From Mycobacterium sp. DL592 (GTDB taxonomy: Bacteria; Actinomycetota; Actinomycetes; Mycobacteriales; Mycobacteriaceae), in NCBI RefSeq assembly GCF_011694515.1, contig NZ_CP050192.1, positions 3,606,172 to 3,670,171 on the forward strand: a stretch of DNA of 64,000 nucleotides, in the 5' to 3' direction. The position numbers and the translations under genes are program-made. The notes under the pieces were generated by a model. It was not told the origin of the DNA, made no database searches, and saw nothing but the letters and a program-made list of their open reading frames with translations. This document shows, piece by piece, positions 35,006-44,035 of the stretch. Position 1 is the stretch's first letter. Each line of letters starts with the position of its first letter.

Positions 35006-36250
35006 GTGGATTTCACGCTGCCCGAACACCTTCCACCACTTCTCGCCGAGATGGACGCTTTCATCGAGGCCGAGATCAAACCGCTCGAACGTGAGCACAT
35101 GCAGTACTTCGACCGGCGCCGCGAGTTCGCCAGGACCGACGTCGACAACGGCGGTATCCCGCGGCGGGAATGGGAAGATCTGCTCGACGAGATGCGCCGC
35201 CGCGCCGATGCGGCCGGCTGGCTGCGCTACGGCCTGCCCTCGAAGTTCGGTGGCCGAGACGGCAGCAACCTCGATATGGCCGTCATCCGGGAACACTTGG
35301 CCCACAAGGGTCTCGGGCTGCACAACGACCTCCAGGACGAGTCGTCCATTGTCGGCAACTTCCCCCAGGTCATCATGATGGATCGGTTCGGCACCGACGA
35401 TCAGAAGAAGGACTGGATCGAAGCCATGCTGACCGGCAAGCGGTCGATGGCGTTCGGGCTGACCGAACCCGACCACGGTTCCGATGCCACCTGGCTGGAG
35501 ACGCGTGCCGAACGCGACGGCCAGGACTGGGTGATCAACGGCACCAAACGCTGGAACACCGGTGTGCACCGCGCCACCCACGATCTGGTGTTCGCCCGCA
35601 CCTCCGGCGAGCCGGGCCAGGCCCGCGGCATCACCGCGTTCCTGGTCCCCTGCGACACCAAGGGATTCGAGGTGCCCTACTACTGGTGGACCTTCAACAT
35701 GCCCAGCGACCACGCCGAGGTGGAACTGCATGACGTGCGGGTGCCCGCCGACGCGGTGCTCGGCCAGCTCGACCACGGGCTGGAAGTGGCCCAGACGTTC
35801 CTGCACGAGAACAGGATTCGTCAGGCCGCGAGCAGCCTGGGTGCCGCGCAGTACTGCATCGACCGGGCGGTGGAGTACGCCGGGCAGCGTGTCACCTTCG
35901 GCAAGCCGCTGTCGGTGAACCAGGCCATCCAGTGGCCGCTGGTGGAGCTGCAGACCGAGGCGCAGATGGTGCGGCTGCTGGTGTATTACGCCGCGTGGGA
36001 GCTGGACCGCAATCACCATCTCGAGGTCTCCGACAAGGTGTCGATGGCCAACTACCGGGCCAACCGGCTGGTGTGCGAGGCCGCCGACCGGGCCATGCAG
36101 GTGCACGGCGGCGTCGGCTACAGCCGCCATGAACCGTTCGAGCACATCTACCGGCACCACCGCCGCTACCGGATCACCGAGGGCGCCGAGGAGATTCAGA
36201 TCCGCCGGGTGGCCCAGCGGATGTTCAAGTTCGGAAAGCCGGCCCGCTGA
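35006..36250 (+). CDS. Acyl-CoA dehydrogenase, ACAD11/LvaC-like
   Basis: A 414-residue acyl-CoA dehydrogenase. Visible: GWLRYGLPSKFGGRDGSNLDMAVIREHLAHKGLGLHNDLQDESSIVGNFP, AFGLTEPDHGSDATWLETRAERDGQDWVINGTKRWNTGVHRATH, LHENRIRQAASSLGAAQYCIDRAVEYAGQRVTFGKPLSVNQAIQWPLVEL, and RAMQVHGGVGYSRHEPFEHIYRHHRRYRITEGAEEIQIRRVAQRMF. The HENRIRQA and YRITEGAEEIQ regions are what I associate with ACAD10/11. GTG 35006 has AAGGAG seven bases upstream. An APH-fold kinase follows after one base, then a small protein: the combination of the lva module, where this enzyme acts on a 4-phosphoacyl-CoA. Substrate here is not proven. Confidence 0.88.
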   Translation: MDFTLPEHLPPLLAEMDAFIEAEIKPLEREHMQYFDRRREFARTDVDNGGIPRREWEDLLDEMRRRADAAGWLRYGLPSKFGGRDGSNLDMAVIREHLAHKGLGLHNDLQDESSIVGNFPQVIMMDRFGTDDQKKDWIEAMLTGKRSMAFGLTEPDHGSDATWLETRAERDGQDWVINGTKRWNTGVHRATHDLVFARTSGEPGQARGITAFLVPCDTKGFEVPYYWWTFNMPSDHAEVELHDVRVPADAVLGQLDHGLEVAQTFLHENRIRQAASSLGAAQYCIDRAVEYAGQRVTFGKPLSVNQAIQWPLVELQTEAQMVRLLVYYAAWELDRNHHLEVSDKVSMANYRANRLVCEAADRAMQVHGGVGYSRHEPFEHIYRHHRRYRITEGAEEIQIRRVAQRMFKFGKPAR

Positions 36251-36251
36251 C

Positions 36252-37223
36252 GTGGCAGCCGAACAACTCGCCGCCGACCTCACCGCAGTGCTGCGCCCAC
36301 TACTCGGCGACACCACTGAGGTGGCGAACCTGCGGGCGCTGACCGGCGGGGCCAGCCGCACCACGTGGGCCTTCGAGGCCCTGACCGGATCGGCGCGGCG
36401 CGCGCTGATCCTGCGCACCGGCCCACCCGACGACGTCCACGCCGGCATGGAACTCGAGGCGGCGGTGCAGGCCGCGGCCGCCGAGACCGGGGCACCGGTG
36501 CCCACCATCATCGCCGCGTCCAATTCGGCTGCAGCACTGGGCAATCCGTTTCTGATCTGCGACGAGATCGCCGGCGAGACGATAGTCCGGCGTATCCAGC
36601 GCATCCTCGACGACGACGGCCGCGCAAGCTTGTTGCGGCAATGCGCGGCAGCCCTGGCCGCCATTCACCGCGCCCGCATCGACGCACCCGATCTCGCCGA
36701 GCAGGAGCAGCTCGGCGAATGGCATCAGCGCCTCGACGAAATGGGCGACACCACAGCCACATTCGAGTGGGCCTTCCGGTGGCTGGCCGCCAACCGGCCA
36801 CCGCGCTCCGCCTCGGTTCTGGTGCACGGCGACTTCCGGATGGGCAACCTCATCGTGGACGGCTCGAATCTGGCCGCGGTGCTGGACTGGGAGCTGGTGC
36901 ACATCGGCGAGATCTACGAGGATCTGGCCTGGTTCTGCATCCGAGCCTGGCGATTCGGCGCACCCGCGAGCCGCGCGGCAGGCGGCCTGGGAAGTATCGA
37001 CGAGTTCGTCTCGGCCTACCAGCAGGCCGGCGGCGCGCCCATCGACCGGGAGGCGCTGCGCTGGTGGCTGGTGCTGGCGACGCTGCGCTGGGGGGTGATC
37101 TGCCGATTCCAGGCCGAACGTCACCTGTCGGGCCAGAGCCGCTCGGTGGAACTGGCCGCGATCGGCAGGCGGGTCTGCGAGACCGAGTGGGATGTGCTCG
37201 ATCTGCTGGAGGGTGTGTCATGA
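36252..37223 (+). CDS. APH-fold phosphotransferase, LvaA/ACAD11-kinase-like
   Basis: A 323-residue kinase-fold protein. N-lobe: ALTGGASRTTWAFEAL and LILRTGPPDD (ATP-binding region). Catalytic region: VLVHGDFRMGNLIVDGSNLAAVLDWELVHIGEIYEDLAWFC, with the Brenner motif HGDxxxxN and the metal-binding DWE. GTG 36252 follows the dehydrogenase stop by one base, and the end overlaps the next gene as ATGA. In ACAD11 the same two domains are fused, and in the lva operon LvaA phosphorylates the 4-hydroxyl of a 4-hydroxyacyl-CoA. The arrangement here is a split version of the pair, so a 4-hydroxyacyl-CoA kinase role is the leading hypothesis rather than antibiotic phosphorylation. Confidence 0.85.
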   Translation: MAAEQLAADLTAVLRPLLGDTTEVANLRALTGGASRTTWAFEALTGSARRALILRTGPPDDVHAGMELEAAVQAAAAETGAPVPTIIAASNSAAALGNPFLICDEIAGETIVRRIQRILDDDGRASLLRQCAAALAAIHRARIDAPDLAEQEQLGEWHQRLDEMGDTTATFEWAFRWLAANRPPRSASVLVHGDFRMGNLIVDGSNLAAVLDWELVHIGEIYEDLAWFCIRAWRFGAPASRAAGGLGSIDEFVSAYQQAGGAPIDREALRWWLVLATLRWGVICRFQAERHLSGQSRSVELAAIGRRVCETEWDVLDLLEGVS

Positions 37224-37573
37224 GCGGGCTCAACGGGCGGCCGACCGCGGCCGAACTCGTCGCGGCCGTGGCAGAGTTCCTCGAAGGCGACGTCCGCGCA
37301 AACACCAGCGGGTCAGTCAATTTCCATGCGCTGGTTGCGGTCAATGTGCTGCGCACGGTCGAACGCGAACTACTCGACCGCAGCGCAGCCGAGCCATTGT
37401 CGGCCCTGGCCGCGCTCGGCTACCCCGACGAGGACGCATTGGCGGCCGCGATCCGCGCCGGCGACCTCGACGACCGCGCCGAGGACGTCGTGCCGTGTCT
37501 GCGGGCTCTGGTGCGTCATCGCCTGAACATCGCCCATCCCGGCTATGACAGGCCCGACACAGGAGCGCCATGA
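37220..37573 (+). CDS. Small DUF6285-type protein, kinase partner candidate
   Basis: A 117-residue protein (about 12 kDa) rich in helix: TAAELVAAVAEFLEGDVRANTSGSVNFHALVAVNVLRTVERELLDR, PLSALAALG and CLRALVRHRLNIAHPGYDRP. The NFHALVAVNVL and LNIAHPGY parts are what I recognise from DUF6285, small proteins found beside APH-type kinases. It overlaps the kinase stop (ATGA) and the next gene start (ATGA). In the lva operon a protein of similar size, LvaB, is needed for kinase activity, so this could be a stabilising or activating subunit. The family equivalence is from memory. Confidence 0.72.
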   Translation: MSGLNGRPTAAELVAAVAEFLEGDVRANTSGSVNFHALVAVNVLRTVERELLDRSAAEPLSALAALGYPDEDALAAAIRAGDLDDRAEDVVPCLRALVRHRLNIAHPGYDRPDTGAP

Positions 37574-37950
37574 CCCGAACCGAGATCCTCGACGTCGCCG
37601 ACCGGTTGTTCGCCGCCATCGAGAACGGTGACATCCCCACCCTGACCGCATTGTGGTCCGACGACGTGGTCGTGTGGCGCCAGGGCGGTGGACGCGAACG
37701 CGACAAGCCGCGGGCCCTGGGCGTCATCGAGTGGTTCGTCGGCGCCACCACCGCGCGGCGCTACGAAGTCCTCGACCGCGAGGCCTTCGATACCGGCTTC
37801 GTCCAGCAGCACATCCTGCACGCCAGCACCCGGAGCGGTGAAAGTGTGGCGCTGCGGGTGTGTCTGGTGGTGAAGTTGACCGAGGACGGCCTGATCCGGC
37901 GCATCGACGAATACCTCGATCCCGCCGAACTGGACCCGCTGTTGCGCTGA
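37570..37950 (+). CDS. NTF2-like (SnoaL/ketosteroid isomerase-type) protein
   Basis: A 126-residue cone-fold protein: TRTEILDVADRLFAAIENGDIPTLTALWSDDVVVWRQGGGRE, ALGVIEWFVGATTARRYEVLDREAFDTGFVQQHILHAST and RVCLVVKLTEDGLIRRIDEYLDPAEL. These are the helix-strand features of SnoaL-like cyclases, isomerases and dehydratases. It overlaps the upstream gene by four bases. A catalytic Asp/Glu cannot be assigned by eye. It may catalyse an isomerisation or dehydration in the same pathway. Confidence 0.8.
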   Translation: MTRTEILDVADRLFAAIENGDIPTLTALWSDDVVVWRQGGGRERDKPRALGVIEWFVGATTARRYEVLDREAFDTGFVQQHILHASTRSGESVALRVCLVVKLTEDGLIRRIDEYLDPAELDPLLR

Positions 37951-37966
37951 GCTGCGAGGAGACCAC

Positions 37967-38488
37967 ATGACGGTGCTACAAGGGCTGATCGAGAGCCCCG
38001 GGACGTGGACGCTGGCGCCCACGAGGTCCGCCGTGCGGTTCACCAACAAGACCCTGTGGGGCCTGGTGCCGGTGAACGGCGAATTCACCGACGTGAGCGG
38101 GCACGGTGAGATTGGCGCGAACGGCGCGGTGTCCGGCCGGATCGTCATCCGGGTGGCGTCGCTGAAAACGGGGATCGGCAAACGTGACGAGCATCTGCGT
38201 GCGGACGACTTCTTCGCTGCCGGCGCGCATCCCGACATCACCGTCGTCGTCACCGCGGCCGAGCCCACCGGTGAGCGCAGCGCCGACCTGCGCGCCGACC
38301 TCACGGTGCGGGGTACGACCGAAACCCTGACGCTGCCCGCCACCATCGAGCGACTCGGCGACGACACTGTGCGGGTGTCGACGCGAACCGCCGTCGACCG
38401 GAGGCGCTTCGGTGTCGGCGGCAACCCGCTGGGCATGCTGCCGACCACCACCACGCTGTCGGCCGATCTCGTCTTCACCAAAGGGTGA
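37967..38488 (+). CDS. YceI-family protein
   Basis: A 173-residue beta-barrel protein: TWTLAPTRSAVRFTNKTLWGLVPVNGEFTDVSGHGEIGANGAVSGRIVIRVASLKTGIGKRDEHLRADDFF, then HPDITVVVTAAEP, and RFGVGGNPLGMLPTTTTLSADLVFTK. These are the lipocalin-like YceI hallmarks; family members bind isoprenoid or other hydrophobic molecules. No signal peptide is present, so it is cytoplasmic. GAGGAG lies about seven bases before ATG 37967. It is the last gene of the run starting at 29512, 16 bases after the NTF2-like gene. Confidence 0.9.
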   Translation: MTVLQGLIESPGTWTLAPTRSAVRFTNKTLWGLVPVNGEFTDVSGHGEIGANGAVSGRIVIRVASLKTGIGKRDEHLRADDFFAAGAHPDITVVVTAAEPTGERSADLRADLTVRGTTETLTLPATIERLGDDTVRVSTRTAVDRRRFGVGGNPLGMLPTTTTLSADLVFTKG

Positions 38489-38536
38489 CCGCTAAACCGC
38501 AGACCGGGCAGGGATTTTCGCAGTAGCATCGGCGGC

Positions 38537-38941
38537 GTGTCTGGCTCCGGCGCGCAGCCCATCCACATCCTGGTGTACAGCAGCAATGCGCGTACCCGCG
38601 AGCAGGTTCGGCTGGCGCTGGGCAAGCGGGTGCATCCGGAACTGCCGGAGCTGACCTACACCGACGTCGCCACCGGGCCCATGGTGATCCAGCTGATGGA
38701 CCGCGGCGGATTCGACTTGGTGATCCTCGACGGCGAGTCCGCCCCGGTCGGCGGCCTGGGCATCGCCAAGCAGCTCAAGGACGAGATCGACGACTGCCCG
38801 CCGGTGCTGGTGCTGACCGGCCGGCCCGACGATGCCTGGCTGGCCAACTGGTCGCGGGCCGAGGCTGCGGTACCGCACCCGATCGACCCGATCCGGCTGG
38901 GCGAGGCCGTGGTGGGGCTGTTGCGCGCGCCGGTTCAGTAG
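38537..38941 (+). CDS. Degenerate response-regulator receiver protein (Rv3143-like)
   Basis: A 134-residue stand-alone receiver-like domain immediately upstream of nuoA, the position of Rv3143 in M. tuberculosis. Fold features remain: ILVYSSNART at strand 1, Asp65 in DLVILDGES, PPVLVLTGRPDDAW at strand 4. The acidic pair that binds magnesium is replaced by YSS, and the usual Lys before the last strand is replaced (PHPIDP), so ordinary aspartate phosphorylation is doubtful. No output domain follows. GTG 38537 lies seven bases after TAGCAT (38524-38529), so a leaderless mRNA is likely. A protein-protein role near complex I is inference. Confidence 0.87.
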   Translation: MSGSGAQPIHILVYSSNARTREQVRLALGKRVHPELPELTYTDVATGPMVIQLMDRGGFDLVILDGESAPVGGLGIAKQLKDEIDDCPPVLVLTGRPDDAWLANWSRAEAAVPHPIDPIRLGEAVVGLLRAPVQ

Positions 38942-39055
38942 CCAAACGCCAATTAGACTGTCGCTCTTGCCCTCTCATTTCGAGGCGGGCAGCGCCCAGT
39001 TCTTGGAGCGACTCTAACGAAAACCCGTCGGCCCACGTCACAAGATCGCTAGGCT

Positions 39056-39071
39056 GTGTCATAGCTCACAT
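39056..39071. promoter_or_regulatory. CRP-like site in the nuoA upstream region
   Basis: TGTGT-CATAGC-TCACA matches the CRP/Cmr-type consensus TGTGA-N6-TCACA at nine of ten positions. It ends 33 bases before ATG of nuoA and overlaps a possible -10 box TAGGCT (39051-39056), a position expected to repress when bound if that box is used. A second -10-like box TAGACT is at 38954-38959. AGGAG at 39088 is twelve or so bases before the ATG. Confidence 0.5.
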
Positions 39072-39103
39072 CGACAAGCCCAAGCGAGGAGTGGCATCGC
39101 GGT

Positions 39104-39463
39104 ATGAGTCTCTACACACCCATCTTGGTGCTGGCAGCCATTGCGGCGGGTTTTGCGGTGGTGTCTGTGGTCATCGCCCTGGTTATCGGCCCGCGGCGGT
39201 ACAACCGAGCCAAGCTCGAGGCCTATGAGTGCGGTATCGAGCCGGTCGCCGGCGGGGCGATCGGCCAGCGCTTTCCCATCAAGTACTACCTGACCGCGAT
39301 GTTGTTCATCGTCTTCGACATCGAGATCGTCTTCCTCTACCCGTGGGCGGTCGCGTTCGACCAACTCGGCACTTTCGCGCTGGTGGAGATGCTGATCTTC
39401 ATGGCCACGGTGTTCGTGGCCTACGGGTACGTGTGGCGGCGAGGCGGTCTGGAATGGGACTAG
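39104..39463 (+). CDS. nuoA: NADH-quinone oxidoreductase subunit A
   Basis: Small membrane subunit of complex I, at the joint of peripheral and membrane arms. The 119-residue protein has three membrane segments and the family motif [43 protein letters not shown]. First of fourteen genes in the standard order A to N. Its last codons overlap the nuoB start by ten bases. Confidence 0.98.
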   Translation: MSLYTPILVLAAIAAGFAVVSVVIALVIGPRRYNRAKLEAYECGIEPVAGGAIGQRFPIKYYLTAMLFIVFDIEIVFLYPWAVAFDQLGTFALVEMLIFMATVFVAYGYVWRRGGLEWD

Positions 39464-40008
39464 AAGAGCAGCTGCCGGGCGGCATCCTGCTGTCCACAGT
39501 CGAGAAGGTCGCCGGGTTCGTCCGGAAAGGGTCGCTGTGGCCGGCGACGTTCGGGCTGGCGTGCTGCGCCATCGAGATGATGGCGACGGCCGGGCCGCGC
39601 TTCGACATCGCCCGGTTCGGGATGGAACGCTTCTCGGCTACCCCGCGGCAGGCCGACCTGATGATCGTCGCGGGCCGGGTGAGCCAGAAGATGGGTCCGG
39701 TCCTGCGGCAGGTCTACGACCAGATGGCCGAACCCAAATGGGTCCTGGCGATGGGCGTATGCGCCTCCAGCGGCGGAATGTTCAACAACTACGCGGTGGT
39801 GCAGGGCGTCGACCACATCGTGCCGGTCGACATCTACCTGCCGGGCTGCCCGCCGCGGCCGGAGATGCTGCTACACGCGATCCTGACGCTGCACGCCAAG
39901 ATCGCCGAGATGCCGCTGGGCGTGCACCGCGACGAGGTGGTGGCGGCCGCCGAGCAGGCTGCCCTGTCGGCCAAGCCCACCATCGAACTCAAGGGCCTGC
40001 TGCGGTGA
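39454..40008 (+). CDS. nuoB: NADH-quinone oxidoreductase subunit B
   Basis: Carries cluster N2, the last iron-sulfur centre before quinone. The 184-residue protein shows the N2 ligands [23 protein letters not shown] and LPGCPPRPE, and the quinone-site-forming [25 protein letters not shown] 39454 lies within the end of nuoA (overlap ten bases); GTGA overlap with nuoC follows. Confidence 0.98.
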   Translation: MGLEEQLPGGILLSTVEKVAGFVRKGSLWPATFGLACCAIEMMATAGPRFDIARFGMERFSATPRQADLMIVAGRVSQKMGPVLRQVYDQMAEPKWVLAMGVCASSGGMFNNYAVVQGVDHIVPVDIYLPGCPPRPEMLLHAILTLHAKIAEMPLGVHRDEVVAAAEQAALSAKPTIELKGLLR

Positions 40009-40697
40009 GCGAGGGCGACGAGAGGATCGGGCCCAGCGGGCCCGGTGAAGTCATCGGCGTGCGCCGGGGCATGTTCGGTATCAACGGCAGCGGCGACACC
40101 TCCGGTTACGGCCGCCTGGTGCGCGAGGTCGCCCTGCCCGGCAGCACACCGCGCCCCTACGGCGGCTACTTCGACGAGCTCGTCGACCGGCTCGCCGAGG
40201 TCCTGGGAGCCGAATTGTTCGCCGCCGCCGTCCAACGGGTGGTGGTGTTCCGCGACCAGCTGACCCTCGACATCGCCCGCGACCACCTGCCCGCGGTGGC
40301 GTCGGCGTTGCGCGACGACGAGGCGCTGCGCTTCGAATTGTCTTGCGGGGTCTCGGGGGTGCACTACCCCGACGATTCGGGCCGGGAACTGCGCGCGTTC
40401 TACCCGCTGTTGTCGATCACCCACAACCGGCGGGTCCAGCTGGAGGTGGCCTGCCCGGACGCCGATCCCCATATCCCGTCGTTGTTTTCGGTGTATCCGA
40501 CCTGCGACTGGCACGAGCGGGAGACCTACGACTTCTTCGGCATCATCTTCGACGGCCATCCCGGGCTGACCCGCATCGAGATGCCCGACGACTGGGCGGG
40601 CCACCCGCAGCGGAAGGACTACCCGCTGGGCGGAATACCGGTGGAGTATCACGGCGCCCAGATCCCCCCACCGGACGAGCGCAGGTCGTATCACTGA
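40005..40697 (+). CDS. nuoC: NADH-quinone oxidoreductase subunit C
   Basis: Structural subunit of the connecting part of complex I. The 230-residue protein has a variable N-terminal part ([13 protein letters not shown] region to about residue 50), then the 30-kDa-subunit domain with [47 protein letters not shown]. It is separate from nuoD, not fused as in some enterobacteria. GTG 40005 overlaps the nuoB stop. Confidence 0.97.
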   Translation: MSEGDERIGPSGPGEVIGVRRGMFGINGSGDTSGYGRLVREVALPGSTPRPYGGYFDELVDRLAEVLGAELFAAAVQRVVVFRDQLTLDIARDHLPAVASALRDDEALRFELSCGVSGVHYPDDSGRELRAFYPLLSITHNRRVQLEVACPDADPHIPSLFSVYPTCDWHERETYDFFGIIFDGHPGLTRIEMPDDWAGHPQRKDYPLGGIPVEYHGAQIPPPDERRSYH

Positions 40698-42007
40698 TGA
40701 GCACACATATCGACGACGAGGATGGCGTGGTCGTCCTGGGTGGACAGGACTGGGACGAGTTGGTGGCCGCCGCCCGCCAGGGTGAGGTCGGCGAACGGAT
40801 CGTGGTCAACATGGGTCCCCAGCACCCCTCGACCCACGGTGTGCTGCGGCTGATCCTGGAGATCGAGGGCGAGACGGTCACCGAAGCCCGTTGCGGCATC
40901 GGCTATCTGCACACCGGAATCGAGAAGAACCTCGAGTACCGCAACTGGACGCAGGGCGTGACGTTCGTGACCCGGATGGACTACCTGTCGCCGTTCTTCA
41001 ACGAGACCGCGTATTGCCTTGGTGTGGAACGACTTCTGGGGATCACCGACGATATCCCGGAGCGGGCCTCGGTGATCCGGGTGATGCTGATGGAGCTGAA
41101 CCGGATCTCCTCGCACCTGGTGGCGCTGGCCACCGGCGGGATGGAACTGGGTGCGATGTCACCGATGTTCTTCGGCTTCCGCGACCGCGACCTGATCCTG
41201 TCGTTCTTCGAGGCCGTCACCGGGCTGCGGATGAACAACGCCTACATCCGCCCCGGCGGGGTGGCCGCCGATCTGCCCGAGGACGGCCCGGCGCGGCTCG
41301 AGGAACTACTGCGTGTGCTGCCCGGGCACCTCGACGAACTCGGCAACCTGTTGACCGAGAGCTACATCTGGAAGGCCCGCACCCAGGGCATCGGCTATCT
41401 GGATCTGACCGGCTGCATGGCCTTGGGCATCACCGGGCCGGTGCTGCGCTCCACCGGCCTGCCGCACGATCTGCGTAAGAGCCAACCGTATTGCGGTTAC
41501 GAGACTTACGACTTCGACGTCATCACCGACACCACTGCGGACTGCTACGGGCGGTATCTGATCCGGGTCAAGGAGATGTACGAGTCGGTGAAGATCGTGC
41601 GCCAGTGCCTGGAGCGGCTCGAGCCGGGCCCGGTGATGATCACCGACAAGAAGCTCGCGTGGCCGGCCGACCTCAAGCTCGGCCCCGACGGGCTGGGGAA
41701 CTCCCCGGAGCACATCGCCAAGATCATGGGCACCTCGATGGAGGGGCTGATTCACCACTTCAAGCTCGTCACGGAGGGCTTCCGGGTGCCGGCGGGTCAG
41801 GTCTACATCCCGGTCGAGTCGCCCCGCGGCGAACTCGGCGTGCACATGGTGTCCGACGGCGGCACCCGCCCCTACCGGGTGCACTACCGGGATCCGTCGT
41901 TCACGAATCTGCAAGCGGTGGCGGCGATGTGCGAGGGCGGCATGGTCGCCGACGTGATCGCGTCGGTCGCCTCGATCGATCCGGTGATGGGTGGCGTGGA
42001 TAGGTGA
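40697..42007 (+). CDS. nuoD: NADH-quinone oxidoreductase subunit D
   Basis: 49-kDa subunit forming the quinone pocket with nuoB. The 436-residue protein has the quinone-site loop [59 protein letters not shown] and the C-terminal [35 protein letters not shown]. One-base overlap with nuoC (TGATG). Homology to the large subunit of [NiFe] hydrogenase is known for the family; the nickel cysteines are absent, as expected. Confidence 0.98.
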   Translation: MSTHIDDEDGVVVLGGQDWDELVAAARQGEVGERIVVNMGPQHPSTHGVLRLILEIEGETVTEARCGIGYLHTGIEKNLEYRNWTQGVTFVTRMDYLSPFFNETAYCLGVERLLGITDDIPERASVIRVMLMELNRISSHLVALATGGMELGAMSPMFFGFRDRDLILSFFEAVTGLRMNNAYIRPGGVAADLPEDGPARLEELLRVLPGHLDELGNLLTESYIWKARTQGIGYLDLTGCMALGITGPVLRSTGLPHDLRKSQPYCGYETYDFDVITDTTADCYGRYLIRVKEMYESVKIVRQCLERLEPGPVMITDKKLAWPADLKLGPDGLGNSPEHIAKIMGTSMEGLIHHFKLVTEGFRVPAGQVYIPVESPRGELGVHMVSDGGTRPYRVHYRDPSFTNLQAVAAMCEGGMVADVIASVASIDPVMGGVDR

Positions 42008-42014
42008 GAGCCCG

Positions 42015-42725
42015 ATGACAATTGAACTCACGTTAGGTCCGCGGCCCGATGAACCGGGGCCGCCGGTCGGTGGGCGGGACGCCTACCCGGCCGACGTGGT
42101 GGAACGCCTGGCCGCCGACGCGGCGACCATTGTCGGACGCTACCCGCAGCCACGCTCAGCGCTGCTGCCGCTGCTGCATCTGGTGCAGGCCGAGGACGGC
42201 TACCTGACGAAGGCCGGGATCGCGTTCTGCGCCAATCAGTTAGGGCTGACCGATGCCGAGGTGACGGCGGTGGCGACGTTCTATTCGATGTACCGGCGCA
42301 CACCGACCGGCGAGTATCTGGTCGGCGTATGCACCAACACGCTGTGCGCGATCATGGGTGGGGACGCCATCCTCGAGGCTCTCGAAACCGAGCTGGCGGT
42401 CCACCCGGGCCAGACCACCGCCGACGGGCGGATCACGCTCGAGCACATCGAGTGCAACGCCGCCTGCGACTACGCCCCGGTGGTGATGGTCAACTGGGAA
42501 TTCTTCGACAACCAGACCCCCTCGAGTGCCCGCGAACTCGTGCAGACCCTGCGCGACGGCCAGGCCGTCACCCCCACCCGCGGTGCCCCGCTGTGCACGT
42601 TCCGTCAGACCGCCCGCACGCTTGCCGGCGTCGGCCCCGATGTCGTCGACACCAGCCTGCCCGGTGATGCCTCGCTGGCCGGCCTGCGGGTGGCCCGGGC
42701 GTTGGGTGAGGACGGCGCCCAATGA
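42015..42725 (+). CDS. nuoE: NADH-quinone oxidoreductase subunit E
   Basis: 24-kDa subunit with the [2Fe-2S] cluster N1a. The 236-residue protein has a thioredoxin-like domain with GVCTNTLCAIMGG and HIECNAACDYAPVVMVNWEFFDN, which supply the four Cys ligands. Its C-terminus after about residue 180 is variable. ATG 42015 follows the nuoD stop by seven bases; a longer frame to 41991 lies inside nuoD. It overlaps nuoF by four bases (ATGA). Confidence 0.97.
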   Translation: MTIELTLGPRPDEPGPPVGGRDAYPADVVERLAADAATIVGRYPQPRSALLPLLHLVQAEDGYLTKAGIAFCANQLGLTDAEVTAVATFYSMYRRTPTGEYLVGVCTNTLCAIMGGDAILEALETELAVHPGQTTADGRITLEHIECNAACDYAPVVMVNWEFFDNQTPSSARELVQTLRDGQAVTPTRGAPLCTFRQTARTLAGVGPDVVDTSLPGDASLAGLRVARALGEDGAQ

Positions 42726-44035
42726 CTCTCACGCCGGTGCTGAGCCGGTTCTGGGACGAACCCGAACCGTGGACCCTGGACACCTACCTTCGCCATGACG
42801 GCTACCAGGCGCTGCGCACCGCGCTGGGCATGAAACCCGACGACGTCATCACGACCGTCAAGGAATCCGGGCTGCGCGGGCGCGGCGGTGCGGGTTTTCC
42901 GACCGGGACGAAGTGGTCGTTCATCCCTCAGGAGGCCACCGGCGCCGGCGCCAAGCCGAAGTACCTGGTGATCAACGCCGACGAGTCCGAACCCGGTACC
43001 TGCAAAGACATTCCGCTGCTGTTCACCACTCCGCACTTCCTGGTGGAGGGGGCGATCATCGCGGCGTATGCGATCCGCGCCCGGCATGCGTTCATCTACG
43101 TGCGCGGTGAGGTAGTGCCGGTGCTGCGCCGCCTGCAGAACGCCGTCGCCGAGGCCTATGCGGCCGGCTACCTCGGCACCGACATCCTGGGCTCGGGATT
43201 CGACCTCGACCTGATCGTGCACGCCGGCGCCGGCGCCTACATTTGTGGTGAGGAAACGGCGCTGCTGGACTCGCTGGAGGGCCGTCGCGGTCAGCCCCGG
43301 CTGCGTCCGCCGTTCCCCGCGGTCGCCGGCCTTTACGCCTGCCCCACCGTCGTCAACAATGTCGAGTCGATCGCCAGCGTCCCGCCGATCCTGCAGCGCG
43401 GGGTCGACTGGTTCAAGTCGATGGGGACGGAGAAGTCACCCGGCTTCACGCTGTACTCGCTGTCCGGACATGTCACTCGCCCAGGCCAGTACGAGGCGCC
43501 GCTGGGTATCACGCTGCGCGAGCTGCTCGACTATGCGGGCGGTGTCCGCGCCGGGCACGAGTTGAAGTTCTGGACCCCGGGTGGTTCGTCGACTCCCCTG
43601 CTGACCGCCGAACACCTCGACGTGCCACTGGATTACGAGGGTATGGCCTCGGTCGGGTCGATGCTGGGCACCAAGGCGCTGCAGATCTTCGACGAGACGA
43701 CCTGTGTGGTGCGCGCGGCGCGCCGGTGGACGCAGTTCTATGCCCACGAGTCGTGCGGTAAGTGCACGCCGTGCCGGGAGGGCACCTACTGGCTCAGCCA
43801 GATCTACGAGCGCCTGGAGACCGGCCGGGGAACCGCCGAGGATATCGACAAGCTGCTCGACATCTCCGACACCATTTTTGGAAAGTCGTTCTGCGCGTTG
43901 GGTGACGGCGCGGCCTCCCCCATCATCTCCTCGATCAAGTACTTCCGCGAGGAGTACGAGTCGCACCTGGACGGCAGCTGCCCGTTCGACCCGTACGCCT
44001 CGATGCTGGCCGCACCGGAAGGGGTGGGAGCGTGA
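42722..44035 (+). CDS. nuoF: NADH-quinone oxidoreductase subunit F
   Basis: 51-kDa subunit, which oxidises NADH and carries FMN and cluster N3. The 437-residue protein has the nucleotide/FMN loops [15 protein letters not shown] and [46 protein letters not shown] and the Fe-S ligands [14 protein letters not shown] with a later Cys in [11 protein letters not shown]. The last codons, GVGA then TGA, are copied about 100 bases downstream in the short duplicated segment before nuoG. Confidence 0.98.
   Translation: MTLTPVLSRFWDEPEPWTLDTYLRHDGYQALRTALGMKPDDVITTVKESGLRGRGGAGFPTGTKWSFIPQEATGAGAKPKYLVINADESEPGTCKDIPLLFTTPHFLVEGAIIAAYAIRARHAFIYVRGEVVPVLRRLQNAVAEAYAAGYLGTDILGSGFDLDLIVHAGAGAYICGEETALLDSLEGRRGQPRLRPPFPAVAGLYACPTVVNNVESIASVPPILQRGVDWFKSMGTEKSPGFTLYSLSGHVTRPGQYEAPLGITLRELLDYAGGVRAGHELKFWTPGGSSTPLLTAEHLDVPLDYEGMASVGSMLGTKALQIFDETTCVVRAARRWTQFYAHESCGKCTPCREGTYWLSQIYERLETGRGTAEDIDKLLDISDTIFGKSFCALGDGAASPIISSIKYFREEYESHLDGSCPFDPYASMLAAPEGVGA

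Noticed and set aside
34982..36664. 560-codon open frame on the minus strand
   Set aside because: Mirror frame of the ACAD11-like dehydrogenase and the kinase; no recognisable domain and no ribosome-binding site.
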